The position numbers and the translations under genes are program-made. From JAVXAN01 sp036660495 (lineage in GTDB: Bacteria > Bacillota_I > Bacilli_A > RF39 > UBA660), in the NCBI GenBank assembly GCA_036660495.1, contig JAVXAN010000015.1, positions 1 to 20,150 on the forward strand: a DNA stretch of 20,150 bases, in the 5' to 3' direction. Below, piece by piece: positions 1-9,315 of this stretch. Below the pieces are notes generated by a model, which was not told where the DNA came from, did not search any database, and saw nothing but the letters and a program-made list of their open reading frames with translations. The stretch's first letter is position 1. Each line of letters begins with the position of its first letter.

Positions 1-819
1 CCTTTGTTAATTATGTTAAAAAAGCATGGAGTAAATAGAATAAGCATTGGTTTACAAACTTTTAATAAAAAGTTTGAATTGTTGCTTGAAAGAAACATTA
101 ATAAGAGTAGGATGCTTGAAAGTGTTGTTCTAGTTAAAAAGCATTTTAATAACATTAACGTTGATTTAATGTATGGCTTTTACCATCAAAATATTAAAGA
201 ATTAGAAAAAGATGTTGATGAATTTATTAAATTAGGTGTTACCCATATATCGGCATACGCTTTAACAATCGGAAATAACACTAAACTTAATATATATAAT
301 ACTAAAGAATTAAATGATGATGATCAAAGCGTAATGTATAATTTAATTAATAATAAGTTAAAAATCAATAAATATAATCACTATGAAATAAGTAATTATT
401 CAAAAGTAGGATATGAATCTAGTCATAATATGACTTACTGGAATAACGAAGAATATTATGGGTTTGGAGCGGGAGCTTCAGGCTTTATTAAAAACATAAG
501 GTATAATAATACTAAAAGTATTAATAATTATATAAATGGTAAAACTAGGATTAATGAAGAAATATTAAACGTTGATTTATTAATTAAAGACGAAGTTATG
601 CTTAATTTAAGAAAAACAACAGGAATTAATAAAAATCAATTTAAAGAAAAGTATAATAAAGATATAAAAGCCATTTTTAATTTTGATTTTTTAATATCAA
701 ATAATTTATTAAAAGATACCCCACAAAACATTTATATACCTGAAGATAAATTTTTTATTTCAAATGAAATAATCCTAAAATTATTTGAATCTTCAAAATT
801 AAGAGTTGATAATTTTTAA
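1..819 (+). CDS. hemW: HemW-like radical SAM protein (coproporphyrinogen III oxidase-like), 5'-truncated by window edge
   Basis: This is the C-terminal part of a HemW-family protein. The frame is open from base 1 (first codon CCT), so the true start and the radical SAM CxxxCxxC cluster lie outside the window. About 272 codons are present against a usual 370-380. Visible family signatures are NRISIGLQTFN near the start, the YEISNYSKVG.ES.HN..YW block, and the YGFGAGASGFI segment. By family knowledge HemW is a cytoplasmic haem chaperone, often misannotated as HemN. The usual P-QT element after DLMYG reads YHQN here, a mild divergence. Placement upstream of hrcA matches the conserved Bacillota order, which supports the assignment. 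A promoter for the next gene lies inside its last codons. Confidence 0.88.
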   Translation, partial: PLLIMLKKHGVNRISIGLQTFNKKFELLLERNINKSRMLESVVLVKKHFNNINVDLMYGFYHQNIKELEKDVDEFIKLGVTHISAYALTIGNNTKLNIYNTKELNDDDQSVMYNLINNKLKINKYNHYEISNYSKVGYESSHNMTYWNNEEYYGFGAGASGFIKNIRYNNTKSINNYINGKTRINEEILNVDLLIKDEVMLNLRKTTGINKNQFKEKYNKDIKAIFNFDFLISNNLLKDTPQNIYIPEDKFFISNEIILKLFESSKLRVDNF

Positions 820-834
820 AACATAAGGTATAAT
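806..834 (+). promoter_or_regulatory. Sigma-A type promoter for the pilin-LRR gene
   Basis: TTGATA (806-811) and TATAAT (829-834) are separated by exactly 17 nt. The -35 lies in the last codons of hemW and the -10 just after its stop. The perfect -10, one-mismatch -35 and ideal spacing, about 33 nt before the next start codon, make this a strong call even in AT-rich DNA. It suggests the 868 gene is transcribed independently of hemW. Confidence 0.75.
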
Positions 835-867
835 TCGTAATGCTTATAAAAATAGAGGAGAGTAACT

Positions 868-2403
868 ATGAAAAAGAATAAAGGTTTTACGTTAATTGAA
901 TTGTTAGCAGTAATTGTAGTACTTGCAATAATATTAGTTATTGCAATAATTAACATAAATGGTTATATTAAAAAAGCTAAGGAACAAGCTAATATTATAA
1001 CTGTTAGTGCAATTTCTAAGGCTGCAAAAAATTATTACGGAGAAAACGCAGTGTTAAAAAATTTCCCAATTACAATATCATTACCTGATAAAAACAACGT
1101 TTTAAAACTAGAAAACGCTGAAAATATTTACGGCTATGTAAAAATTAATGAAGATGGGAAAGTTGAATTAATTGTTAATATTAAGGATAATACTTATTTA
1201 AAAAACTATAATAATGCTAACGCATTTAATTTGAATGATTCTAAATATGTATATGAAGGTTCATCAAAACAATGGATTGTTTCTAAATATAATCCAAGTA
1301 AATTAATTTTATGGAAACCAATAGAAAATAATATTGGTATTCAAAGTCTTGTAGATGAATATATATTTTTATCATATTATTATTACACTGAACTAGAATC
1401 TAGTTTTGTTAATACGGCCTCTTTTCATCACGATATTACTAAAGGAAAAGATATTGATGAAACAATGAATAATTTTATAAATAAATATAGATCATATTTA
1501 TTTTATATACCTGATTCTATTAAAAAAGAAGTTAATATTAAAATAAGCAAAATGAAAGAAAGATTTGGTGCCTCCGTAACTGATGCTACGTTAGTACCGT
1601 ATGAAACAATGGATGCTTTTTTTAATGAGATAAAGGATAGTATTCCAAAAGTTTATAATTATTCTTATGGAGCAAATGGGAAATTAGATTTAAGTGACAG
1701 TGATATTATGGTTGTTATACCATCTAAAGTTGATGGGGTTCCAATTAAGAAAATAGCAAATTATTCTTGTGCTTCTGAAGGAATTCCGGATTATGATTGT
1801 GAAAATTTTGTTGAATGTAACAATTTGTATTCTGGAGTAGGAAATTATTTTTATAATTTAGTTATATCAAACGGTATTGAAGAAATTGGAAGTAGTTATT
1901 TTAATAATAAGATGATAAGTAAATTGGCTTTACCCAGTACGATTAAAAAAATTAATAACTTATCTTTTTCAAATAATGAAATACAAGAATTAATATTACC
2001 TAATTCATTAACTTGGGTAGGAGCTTCAGCATTTACAAATAATAAAATACATAAATTAACATTATCTAACTCATTAACTTTTTTAGGAAATTTTGCGTTT
2101 AATAATAATAAAATAACGGGTAAAATTAAAATACCAAGTTCTCTAAAGAATATTTCTGTTAAAACGTTTTCATCAAATAAAATAGATGAAGTTGATATTC
2201 CTGAGGGAGTAACGAGCATTAAAGCTTCTGCCTTTAACACAAACAACATAAAAGAGGTGATAATTCCCTCAACGGTAATAGAAATAGGAAACAGTGCTTT
2301 TTTAAATAATCCCATTACTAAAGTAACTATTAAAGGAGACGCAAAAAGGTTTAATTCTAATTGGACGGAAATAGGTTTTCCTGAATCACAAATGCCTAAA
2401 TAA
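868..2403 (+). CDS. Prepilin-like surface protein with C-terminal BspA-type leucine-rich repeats
   Basis: This is a 511-aa protein. Residues 1-30 are a class III (type IV pilin/pseudopilin) signal: a short Lys-rich leader, a likely cleavage site between G6 and F7 in GFTLIELLAVIVV, then a hydrophobic helix. The middle (about 40-270) matches no domain I can name. From about residue 280 it has BspA-like LRR_5 repeats, opening with VVIPSKVDGVPI and continuing as about 23-residue units of the type (L/I)PxSL..IG..AFxNNxI to about residue 505. Three cysteines (C301, C311, C317) sit in an insertion between the first and later repeats. RBS GAGGAG at 855-860 supports the ATG at 868. LRR_5 proteins are usually surface adhesins; adhesion here is inferred. 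No pilus assembly ATPase, platform protein or prepilin peptidase is in the window. Confidence 0.85.
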   Translation: MKKNKGFTLIELLAVIVVLAIILVIAIININGYIKKAKEQANIITVSAISKAAKNYYGENAVLKNFPITISLPDKNNVLKLENAENIYGYVKINEDGKVELIVNIKDNTYLKNYNNANAFNLNDSKYVYEGSSKQWIVSKYNPSKLILWKPIENNIGIQSLVDEYIFLSYYYYTELESSFVNTASFHHDITKGKDIDETMNNFINKYRSYLFYIPDSIKKEVNIKISKMKERFGASVTDATLVPYETMDAFFNEIKDSIPKVYNYSYGANGKLDLSDSDIMVVIPSKVDGVPIKKIANYSCASEGIPDYDCENFVECNNLYSGVGNYFYNLVISNGIEEIGSSYFNNKMISKLALPSTIKKINNLSFSNNEIQELILPNSLTWVGASAFTNNKIHKLTLSNSLTFLGNFAFNNNKITGKIKIPSSLKNISVKTFSSNKIDEVDIPEGVTSIKASAFNTNNIKEVIIPSTVIEIGNSAFLNNPITKVTIKGDAKRFNSNWTEIGFPESQMPK

Positions 2404-2408
2404 ATGTC

Positions 2409-2437
2409 TTGAATAAATAATTGTTTTAGTATATAAT
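2409..2437 (+). promoter_or_regulatory. Promoter for the small membrane protein gene
   Basis: TTGAAT (2409-2414) and TATAAT (2432-2437) have a 17-nt spacer. They lie directly after the stop of the pilin-LRR gene and 23 nt before the next ATG. RBS AGGAGG (2449-2454) follows. Confidence 0.7.
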
Positions 2438-2460
2438 GTTTTTATACTAGGAGGATTATA

Positions 2461-2748
2461 ATGAAAGATAAAAAAGAAATTATTACTGAAGATGAAATGC
2501 TTGAAATGCCTAATGATGAAAAAACTGATATAAAACAACCAGTCACTAACAAAAAAGTTACGTTAGATGAAAAGCTTAATCAAGAAAGTGATAAAGAAAT
2601 AGATGTTGTAAAAAATTCTAAGGAAGTATCTAAAATGAAAAATAAAAAGTTGATTTTGGGTATTCTCATAGCTTTACTTATTATTAACATATTAGCACTC
2701 ACTATATATATTATTGGAATAGATAAGGTTATAAACCTATTTAAATAA
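2461..2748 (+). CDS. Small single-pass membrane protein, function unknown
   Basis: I do not recognise this 95-aa protein. Residues 1-60 are charged, rich in Lys, Glu and Asp, and look disordered. A short basic patch (KMKNKK) precedes one strongly hydrophobic segment at about 64-86, followed by a short tail with two lysines. The basic residues before the helix predict a cytoplasmic N-terminus, so the protein would be anchored near its C-terminus. A consensus RBS AGGAGG (2449-2454), its own promoter and a terminator right after it indicate a genuine short transcription unit. It sits between the pilin-LRR gene and hrcA, where neither gene is expected in the conserved cluster. A role with its neighbour is possible but unproven. 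Confidence 0.75.
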   Translation: MKDKKEIITEDEMLEMPNDEKTDIKQPVTNKKVTLDEKLNQESDKEIDVVKNSKEVSKMKNKKLILGILIALLIINILALTIYIIGIDKVINLFK

Positions 2749-2750
2749 AC

Positions 2751-2780
2751 AAGCGCATTAAAAAATGCGTTTTTTTTGTT
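2751..2780 (+). terminator. Intrinsic terminator after the small membrane protein gene
   Basis: The stem CGCATT (2754-2759) / AATGCG (2764-2769) has an AAAA loop and can be extended by a G-U and two A-U pairs. A long T tract follows. It insulates the heat-shock operon from upstream transcription, and the T-rich tail runs up to the edge of the CIRCE element. Confidence 0.85.
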
Positions 2781-2783
2781 TTT

Positions 2784-2810
2784 TTGGCACTCATGTATTG
2801 ACATTGCCAA
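2784..2810 (+). promoter_or_regulatory. CIRCE operator (HrcA binding site), degenerate
   Basis: TTGGCACTC (2784-2792), a 9-nt spacer, then CATTGCCAA (2802-2810). The known CIRCE consensus is TTAGCACTC-N9-GAGTGCTAA. The left arm differs at one base. The right arm complements the left at 7 of 9 positions, with TTGGCA/TGCCAA perfect. The spacing is exactly that of CIRCE and it lies upstream of hrcA, so HrcA autoregulation of the operon is well supported. Confidence 0.9.
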
Positions 2811-2826
2811 AAATGTATATTATAAT
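2798..2826 (+). promoter_or_regulatory. Heat-shock operon promoter overlapping CIRCE
   Basis: Perfect hexamers TTGACA (2798-2803) and TATAAT (2821-2826) are 17 nt apart. The -35 straddles the CIRCE spacer and right arm, so bound HrcA would block RNA polymerase. It is the only good promoter I see for hrcA-grpE-dnaK-pepF-dnaJ. Confidence 0.88.
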
Positions 2827-2856
2827 GGTAACAGATTATTTGAAAGAAGGTGATTT

Positions 2857-3849
2857 ATGATAACTCAAAGACAACAAGAAATTTTAAAAATAATTGTTGA
2901 AGAATACATTAAGTGTGCAAAGCCAGTTGGATCAACATCTTTGTGTGAACGGTTAAATTGTTCTTCGGCTACAATAAGAAGTGAAATGGGTGCGTTAGAA
3001 GAAGTTGGGTATTTAGAAAAGACACATACTTCATCAGGAAGAATTCCTAGTGAAAAAGGTTATCGGTATTATGTTGATAACTTAATGAAGCCAAAGGAAA
3101 TCACTGGAGAAGACGTATTAAAACTTCAAAGAATATTTGATAATCATTCGTTAGTTCTTTCTGATGTAATTACTAAAAGTATGGAAATTATTGCAGAAAT
3201 AACTAATTGTACTTCGGTTGTTTTAGGTTCTAACAGTAGTGATAACAAGTTAAAACAAGTAGAAGTTGTTCCGCTTGGTAATGATAATATTATTGCAATA
3301 GTTGTTACTGATAAAGGCCATATTGAACATAAAAGTCTTATTATTGAAGCGGGTGTTTCTGCAGAAGAGATTAGAAAAGTAGTGGATCTTATTAATAAGT
3401 TATTAATAGGAACGCCACTTGATGAAATTAGTGCAAAGTTAGAGTTTGAAATTAAACCAATTATTGGTAACTACGTAAAGAGTCACGAAAGTTTGTATCA
3501 AGCTTTTTACAAAGTTTTTAATGATTTTTCTAATAAGAACCATATGCATATGTCTGGAAAAACCAAGTTATTAGATTATGAAGAATTTGATAATGTTAAT
3601 AAGGTTAAGGAAATTTTCAATAAGTTTGATGATGAAAAAGTCATTAAATCAATTGAGGCTGAAGATGGCAATATAAATATTTATATTGGTCATGAAAACA
3701 GTTTTGATGATGATGTTTCTATAATTAAAACAAAATACGTTGTAGATGGTGAAGAGGGAACGATTGCAATCGTTGGACCAAAAAGAATGGATTATGAACG
3801 TTTTGTAGCACTACTTGATTATATTAAGCAGAACATAGAAAGGCAATAG
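2857..3849 (+). CDS. hrcA: Heat-inducible transcription repressor HrcA
   Basis: A 330-aa protein, near the usual 340. The N-terminus (about 1-70) is the HrcA winged helix: ITQRQQEILKIIVEEYI, then PVGSTSL and CSSATIRSEMGALEE, and the THTSSGRIPSEKGYRYYVD wing and linker that is diagnostic of the family. The rest is the GAF-like ligand/dimerisation region. By family knowledge HrcA represses chaperone operons by binding CIRCE and needs GroE for folding. A CIRCE lies 47 nt upstream, so it represses its own operon. RBS AAGGTG (2847-2852) fits the ATG at 2857. grpE follows after 7 nt. Confidence 0.97.
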   Translation: MITQRQQEILKIIVEEYIKCAKPVGSTSLCERLNCSSATIRSEMGALEEVGYLEKTHTSSGRIPSEKGYRYYVDNLMKPKEITGEDVLKLQRIFDNHSLVLSDVITKSMEIIAEITNCTSVVLGSNSSDNKLKQVEVVPLGNDNIIAIVVTDKGHIEHKSLIIEAGVSAEEIRKVVDLINKLLIGTPLDEISAKLEFEIKPIIGNYVKSHESLYQAFYKVFNDFSNKNHMHMSGKTKLLDYEEFDNVNKVKEIFNKFDDEKVIKSIEAEDGNINIYIGHENSFDDDVSIIKTKYVVDGEEGTIAIVGPKRMDYERFVALLDYIKQNIERQ

Positions 3850-3856
3850 GAGTAAT

Positions 3857-6227
<2,371 letters not shown>

Positions 6228-6232
6228 GAAAG

Positions 6233-6258
6233 TAAAGTTCTAGGAAACTAGAACTTTA
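6233..6258 (+). other. Perfect 11-bp hairpin with GAAA tetraloop between dnaK and pepF
   Basis: TAAAGTTCTAG (6233-6243), loop GAAA, CTAGAACTTTA (6248-6258). The stem is perfect and closed by a G-C pair on a GNRA-type tetraloop, but no T tract follows, so it is not a standard intrinsic terminator. It starts 6 nt after the dnaK stop and ends 9 nt before the pepF RBS (AAGGAG, 6268-6273). A role as a 3'-end stabiliser or processing element that sets dnaK above pepF-dnaJ is an inference. Confidence 0.7.
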
Positions 6259-6278
6259 TGCCTTAATAAGGAGAATCA

Positions 6279-8078
6279 ATGTCTAAAGAAGAGAAATTAC
6301 GTAGTGAGATAGATGATAAATACAAATGGGATTTAAGTAATATGTATCAAAATAATAAAGAAGTTATGGAAGATATCAATAGTATTAATATTTTAATTAA
6401 GCAGTATGATGAGTATAAAGGAGTAATTGCAAAAGATTCAAATCATTTGTATGAATTTTTAACTTTTGATAGCAAAGTAGATGAATTAATTATGAACTTA
6501 TACGTTTATGCCTCTATTAGAAATGATAGTGACATGAACAACAAAGAAAGTGAAGCTTTGTTTAATCAGGTTTCCAATATTTATTTTGAGTTAAGTGAAA
6601 AAAGGGCCTTTGTTATTCCTGAATTATTAGAGACAAAATATGATGTTGTTAAGAAATATTTAAAGGAAAACAAGATGCTTAATGCTTACAAGTTCGTTTT
6701 AGAAAATATTTACAGGTTTCAAAATTATACTTTAAATAAAACGTCAGAAAAAATATTAAGTAATTTAGATTCTGTTAGTAGTAAGTTTTCAGATTCATTT
6801 AGCGTGTTAAAAGCAACTATATTAGATTATGGGTACATAGTAGATGAAAACCAAGAAGAAGTTAAGCTTACTAATGGTAATTATTCAAAGTACATTATTT
6901 CTAAAAATCAAGAAGTTAGAAAAAGAACTTATATGCAGTATTATTCAGAATATAAAAAGTATGAGAAGCTAATTGCAATAGATTATAGTGGAAGCATTAA
7001 AACCGATACATATAATAGTAAAGCAAGAGGTTTTACTTCTTCTTTAGAAAGATATTTATATGATGATGGTGTAACGGTAAAACTATTTGATGGAATAATT
7101 AGCTGTGTTAATAAAAACTTAAACGTTTTACAGCATTATTATGAATTAATTAAGGAAGTTTTACATTTAAAAGAAGTTAATGAATATGATTTATCCGCAC
7201 AACTTTGTGATAATAATAAAAAATATGATTTAAATGATTGTAAAAAAATAATCATATCATCTCTTAAACCATTAGGAGTGGAATATAGTAAAATCTTAAC
7301 TAAGGCTTTAAATAACAGGTGGATTGATTACTATAGTAATAAGGGTAAGCAATCTGGATATTATTCAACATCTTCTTACAAAGGTAACCCTGTTATTTTA
7401 GCAAATTATCAAGATGATTTTACTAGCGTATTATCAATAACGCATGAGTTAGGTCATGCTGTTCATTCTTATTATAGTAATAAAAACCAACCAACTTATT
7501 TAGCAGAATATTCAATATTTGTTGCAGAAGTTGCATCGCTTACTAACGAAATGCTAGTTTGCAATTATATTTTAGAAAATTCTACTAATAAAGCTGAAAA
7601 ACTCGAAGTAATAGAGTATTTATTAAGTACAATTAGTAATAATTTATTTGGAGCAGTAAGAGGATCCGAATTTGAAAAGAAAGCTCATGAGCTTTCTGAT
7701 AATAATGATATAATTACTTCTGAGACTTTAGATGATGTTGAACTTAATCTAAAGAAAAAATACTATTCAAACGTTGTAAAAACAAATGATTTAAGTTCTT
7801 GTGCATGGAGTAGAATTGGACATTATTATAATAGTTTTTATTATTATAAATACGCTATTGGTATATCATCAGCATGTTTTGTTTCACAACAAATTTTATC
7901 AAATAATAAAGAGTATTTAAATAAGTATTTAGAATTTTTAAAATTAGGTGGTTCAAAGTATCCACTTGATGAGTTAAAAACTATTGGTATAGATTTAAGC
8001 GATGAAAAAATAATTAAAAACGCTATTGATTATTTTGATAAAATGATCGAAAAATTTAAAGAAACTTATAATAGTTAG
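6279..8078 (+). CDS. pepF: Oligoendopeptidase F (M3 family zinc metallopeptidase)
   Basis: A 599-aa protein, the usual PepF length. The gluzincin motif HELGH is at residues 389-393 (zinc ligands H389 and H393, general base E390). The third ligand is probably E417 in [11 protein letters not shown]. The N-terminal helical region has the YVYASIRND and LKENKML segments typical of the family. No signal peptide is present, so it is cytoplasmic and expected to cleave short peptides. RBS AAGGAG (6268-6273) and the ATG at 6279 agree. It sits between dnaK and dnaJ in the CIRCE-controlled operon, which would place it under heat-shock control. That is an unusual position and suggests coupling of folding with peptide turnover (inference). 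Confidence 0.95.
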   Translation: MSKEEKLRSEIDDKYKWDLSNMYQNNKEVMEDINSINILIKQYDEYKGVIAKDSNHLYEFLTFDSKVDELIMNLYVYASIRNDSDMNNKESEALFNQVSNIYFELSEKRAFVIPELLETKYDVVKKYLKENKMLNAYKFVLENIYRFQNYTLNKTSEKILSNLDSVSSKFSDSFSVLKATILDYGYIVDENQEEVKLTNGNYSKYIISKNQEVRKRTYMQYYSEYKKYEKLIAIDYSGSIKTDTYNSKARGFTSSLERYLYDDGVTVKLFDGIISCVNKNLNVLQHYYELIKEVLHLKEVNEYDLSAQLCDNNKKYDLNDCKKIIISSLKPLGVEYSKILTKALNNRWIDYYSNKGKQSGYYSTSSYKGNPVILANYQDDFTSVLSITHELGHAVHSYYSNKNQPTYLAEYSIFVAEVASLTNEMLVCNYILENSTNKAEKLEVIEYLLSTISNNLFGAVRGSEFEKKAHELSDNNDIITSETLDDVELNLKKKYYSNVVKTNDLSSCAWSRIGHYYNSFYYYKYAIGISSACFVSQQILSNNKEYLNKYLEFLKLGGSKYPLDELKTIGIDLSDEKIIKNAIDYFDKMIEKFKETYNS

Positions 8079-8088
8079 AAGGTGGATT

Positions 8089-9207
8089 ATGAATAAAAAA
8101 GATTATTATGAAGTCCTTGGACTTGGAAAAGATGCAACTGAGGCTGAAATTAAAAGTGCGTTTAGGAAGCTTGCTAAAAAGTATCATCCAGATGTTTCAA
8201 AAGAAGCTAACGCAGAAGAAAAATTTAAAGAGGCACAAGAAGCATATTCTGTTTTATCAGATAGTGAAAAGAAGAGTAAATATGACCAATATGGTCATGC
8301 TGCTTTTGATCAAAATACAGCATCAGGATTTGGTGGATTTGAAGGTTTTGATTATTCTGACATAATTAATAATATCTTTGGTGATTTTGGATTTGGTGGT
8401 TTTTCCTCTTTTGGTGGTTCAAATAACAGCGTTAGACCAGAAAAAGGCCCAACAATTCAAGTTGTTTTTGAAATGGAATTTGAAGAAGCAGCTAGAGGGT
8501 GTGAAACAACAATAGAATTAAATATTATGGATAATTGCCCTGATTGTAATGGTAAGGGTGGCCATAATGTTAAGACTTGTTCAGTTTGTGGTGGTTCAGG
8601 TTACGTAAAAGAACAACAAAGAAGTATTCTAGGGGCTTTTATTAGTCAAAGACCTTGTACTAATTGTAATGGTACTGGTGAAGAATATAGTGAAAAATGT
8701 TTTACATGTAAAGCAACTGGTAAGAAAAAAATTAAAAAGAACATATCAGTTAAGGTGCCAGCTGGAGTTGATACTGGTGATCATTTAAAAGTATCAGGTA
8801 AAGGCCCAGCTGGTGAGCATGGTGGACCAAACGGGGACGTTTATATTGAAATTAAGGTTAAGGATCACTTGCTGTTTAATCGTAAAGACGAAGATTTATA
8901 TGTAACGTTACCATTAACCTTATCTGAAGCTGTTTTAGGATGTAAAAAAGAAGTTCCAACGCTTGAGTCAAGTGTTATCTTAAACATTCCAAGTGGAAGC
9001 CAAACAGGAGATAAGCATCGTATTCGCTCTAAAGGATTAGAAAACCCAGGAAGAGGTAAAAAGGGTGACTTATATGTTGTTATTAAAGTGGTTATTCCTA
9101 AGAAAATAGAAAGAAAACAGCAAAAGTTATTTGAAGAATTATCAAAGACAAATTTGAAAACAAGTGATTTTGATGATTATGAGAAGTATTTAAAAAGCCA
9201 TAAATAA
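8089..9207 (+). CDS. dnaJ: Chaperone DnaJ (class A Hsp40)
   Basis: A 372-aa type I DnaJ. The J domain (1-70) has HPD at 33-35. A Gly/Phe-rich linker spans about 75-115. The zinc region has four CxxC pairs: C150/C153, C164/C167, C190/C193 and C204/C207. The first three read CxxCxGxG, but the fourth is CFTCKATG, with the first Gly replaced by Ala. Two C-terminal substrate-binding domains follow. It delivers clients to DnaK and stimulates its ATPase. RBS AAGGTGG lies just after the pepF stop, 10 nt from it, so the gene is co-transcribed. A terminator hairpin overlaps its stop codon. Confidence 0.97.
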   Translation: MNKKDYYEVLGLGKDATEAEIKSAFRKLAKKYHPDVSKEANAEEKFKEAQEAYSVLSDSEKKSKYDQYGHAAFDQNTASGFGGFEGFDYSDIINNIFGDFGFGGFSSFGGSNNSVRPEKGPTIQVVFEMEFEEAARGCETTIELNIMDNCPDCNGKGGHNVKTCSVCGGSGYVKEQQRSILGAFISQRPCTNCNGTGEEYSEKCFTCKATGKKKIKKNISVKVPAGVDTGDHLKVSGKGPAGEHGGPNGDVYIEIKVKDHLLFNRKDEDLYVTLPLTLSEAVLGCKKEVPTLESSVILNIPSGSQTGDKHRIRSKGLENPGRGKKGDLYVVIKVVIPKKIERKQQKLFEELSKTNLKTSDFDDYEKYLKSHK

Positions 9208-9224
9208 GTATTTATGACTTTTTT
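9192..9224 (+). terminator. Intrinsic terminator overlapping the dnaJ stop codon
   Basis: Arms AAAAAG-C-CATAAAT (9192-9205) and ATTTATG-A-CTTTTT (9210-9223) pair around an AAGT loop with one C/A mismatch, and the T run extends to 9224. The dnaJ TAA (9205-9207) lies in the upper stem and loop. The stem is AT-rich and so weak, but the T tract and end-of-operon position support it. Confidence 0.6.
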
Positions 9225-9280
9225 AAATGTCAAACATACGAAGTTTTATCCCAATATTTGTCAAAATTTTAAAAAAAGCA

Positions 9281-9289
9281 TGATACAAT
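9281..9289 (+). promoter_or_regulatory. Probable extended -10 promoter for the P-type ATPase gene
   Basis: TGATACAAT gives a TG motif plus a TACAAT -10. A TTGTCA (9258-9263) lies upstream at a 20-nt spacing, which is too long for a normal -35, so recognition would depend on the extended -10. It is 27 nt before the GTG start and after the dnaJ terminator. Confidence 0.45.
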
Positions 9290-9315
9290 AATATTAATAG
9301 AAAGAAGCTGATAAC

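Noticed and set aside
1896..2315. Open frame on the - strand opposite the LRR repeats
   Set aside because: It is a mirror of the repetitive LRR coding sequence with no RBS or recognisable protein features.
1860..2340. Direct DNA repeat array or CRISPR-like structure
   Set aside because: The periodicity of about 69 nt comes from protein-level leucine-rich repeats; the DNA units are not identical and there are no spacers.
6233..6258. Intrinsic terminator after dnaK
   Set aside because: The stem is strong but no T tract follows, and pepF starts 20 nt later with its own RBS, so I listed it as a hairpin of unknown role.
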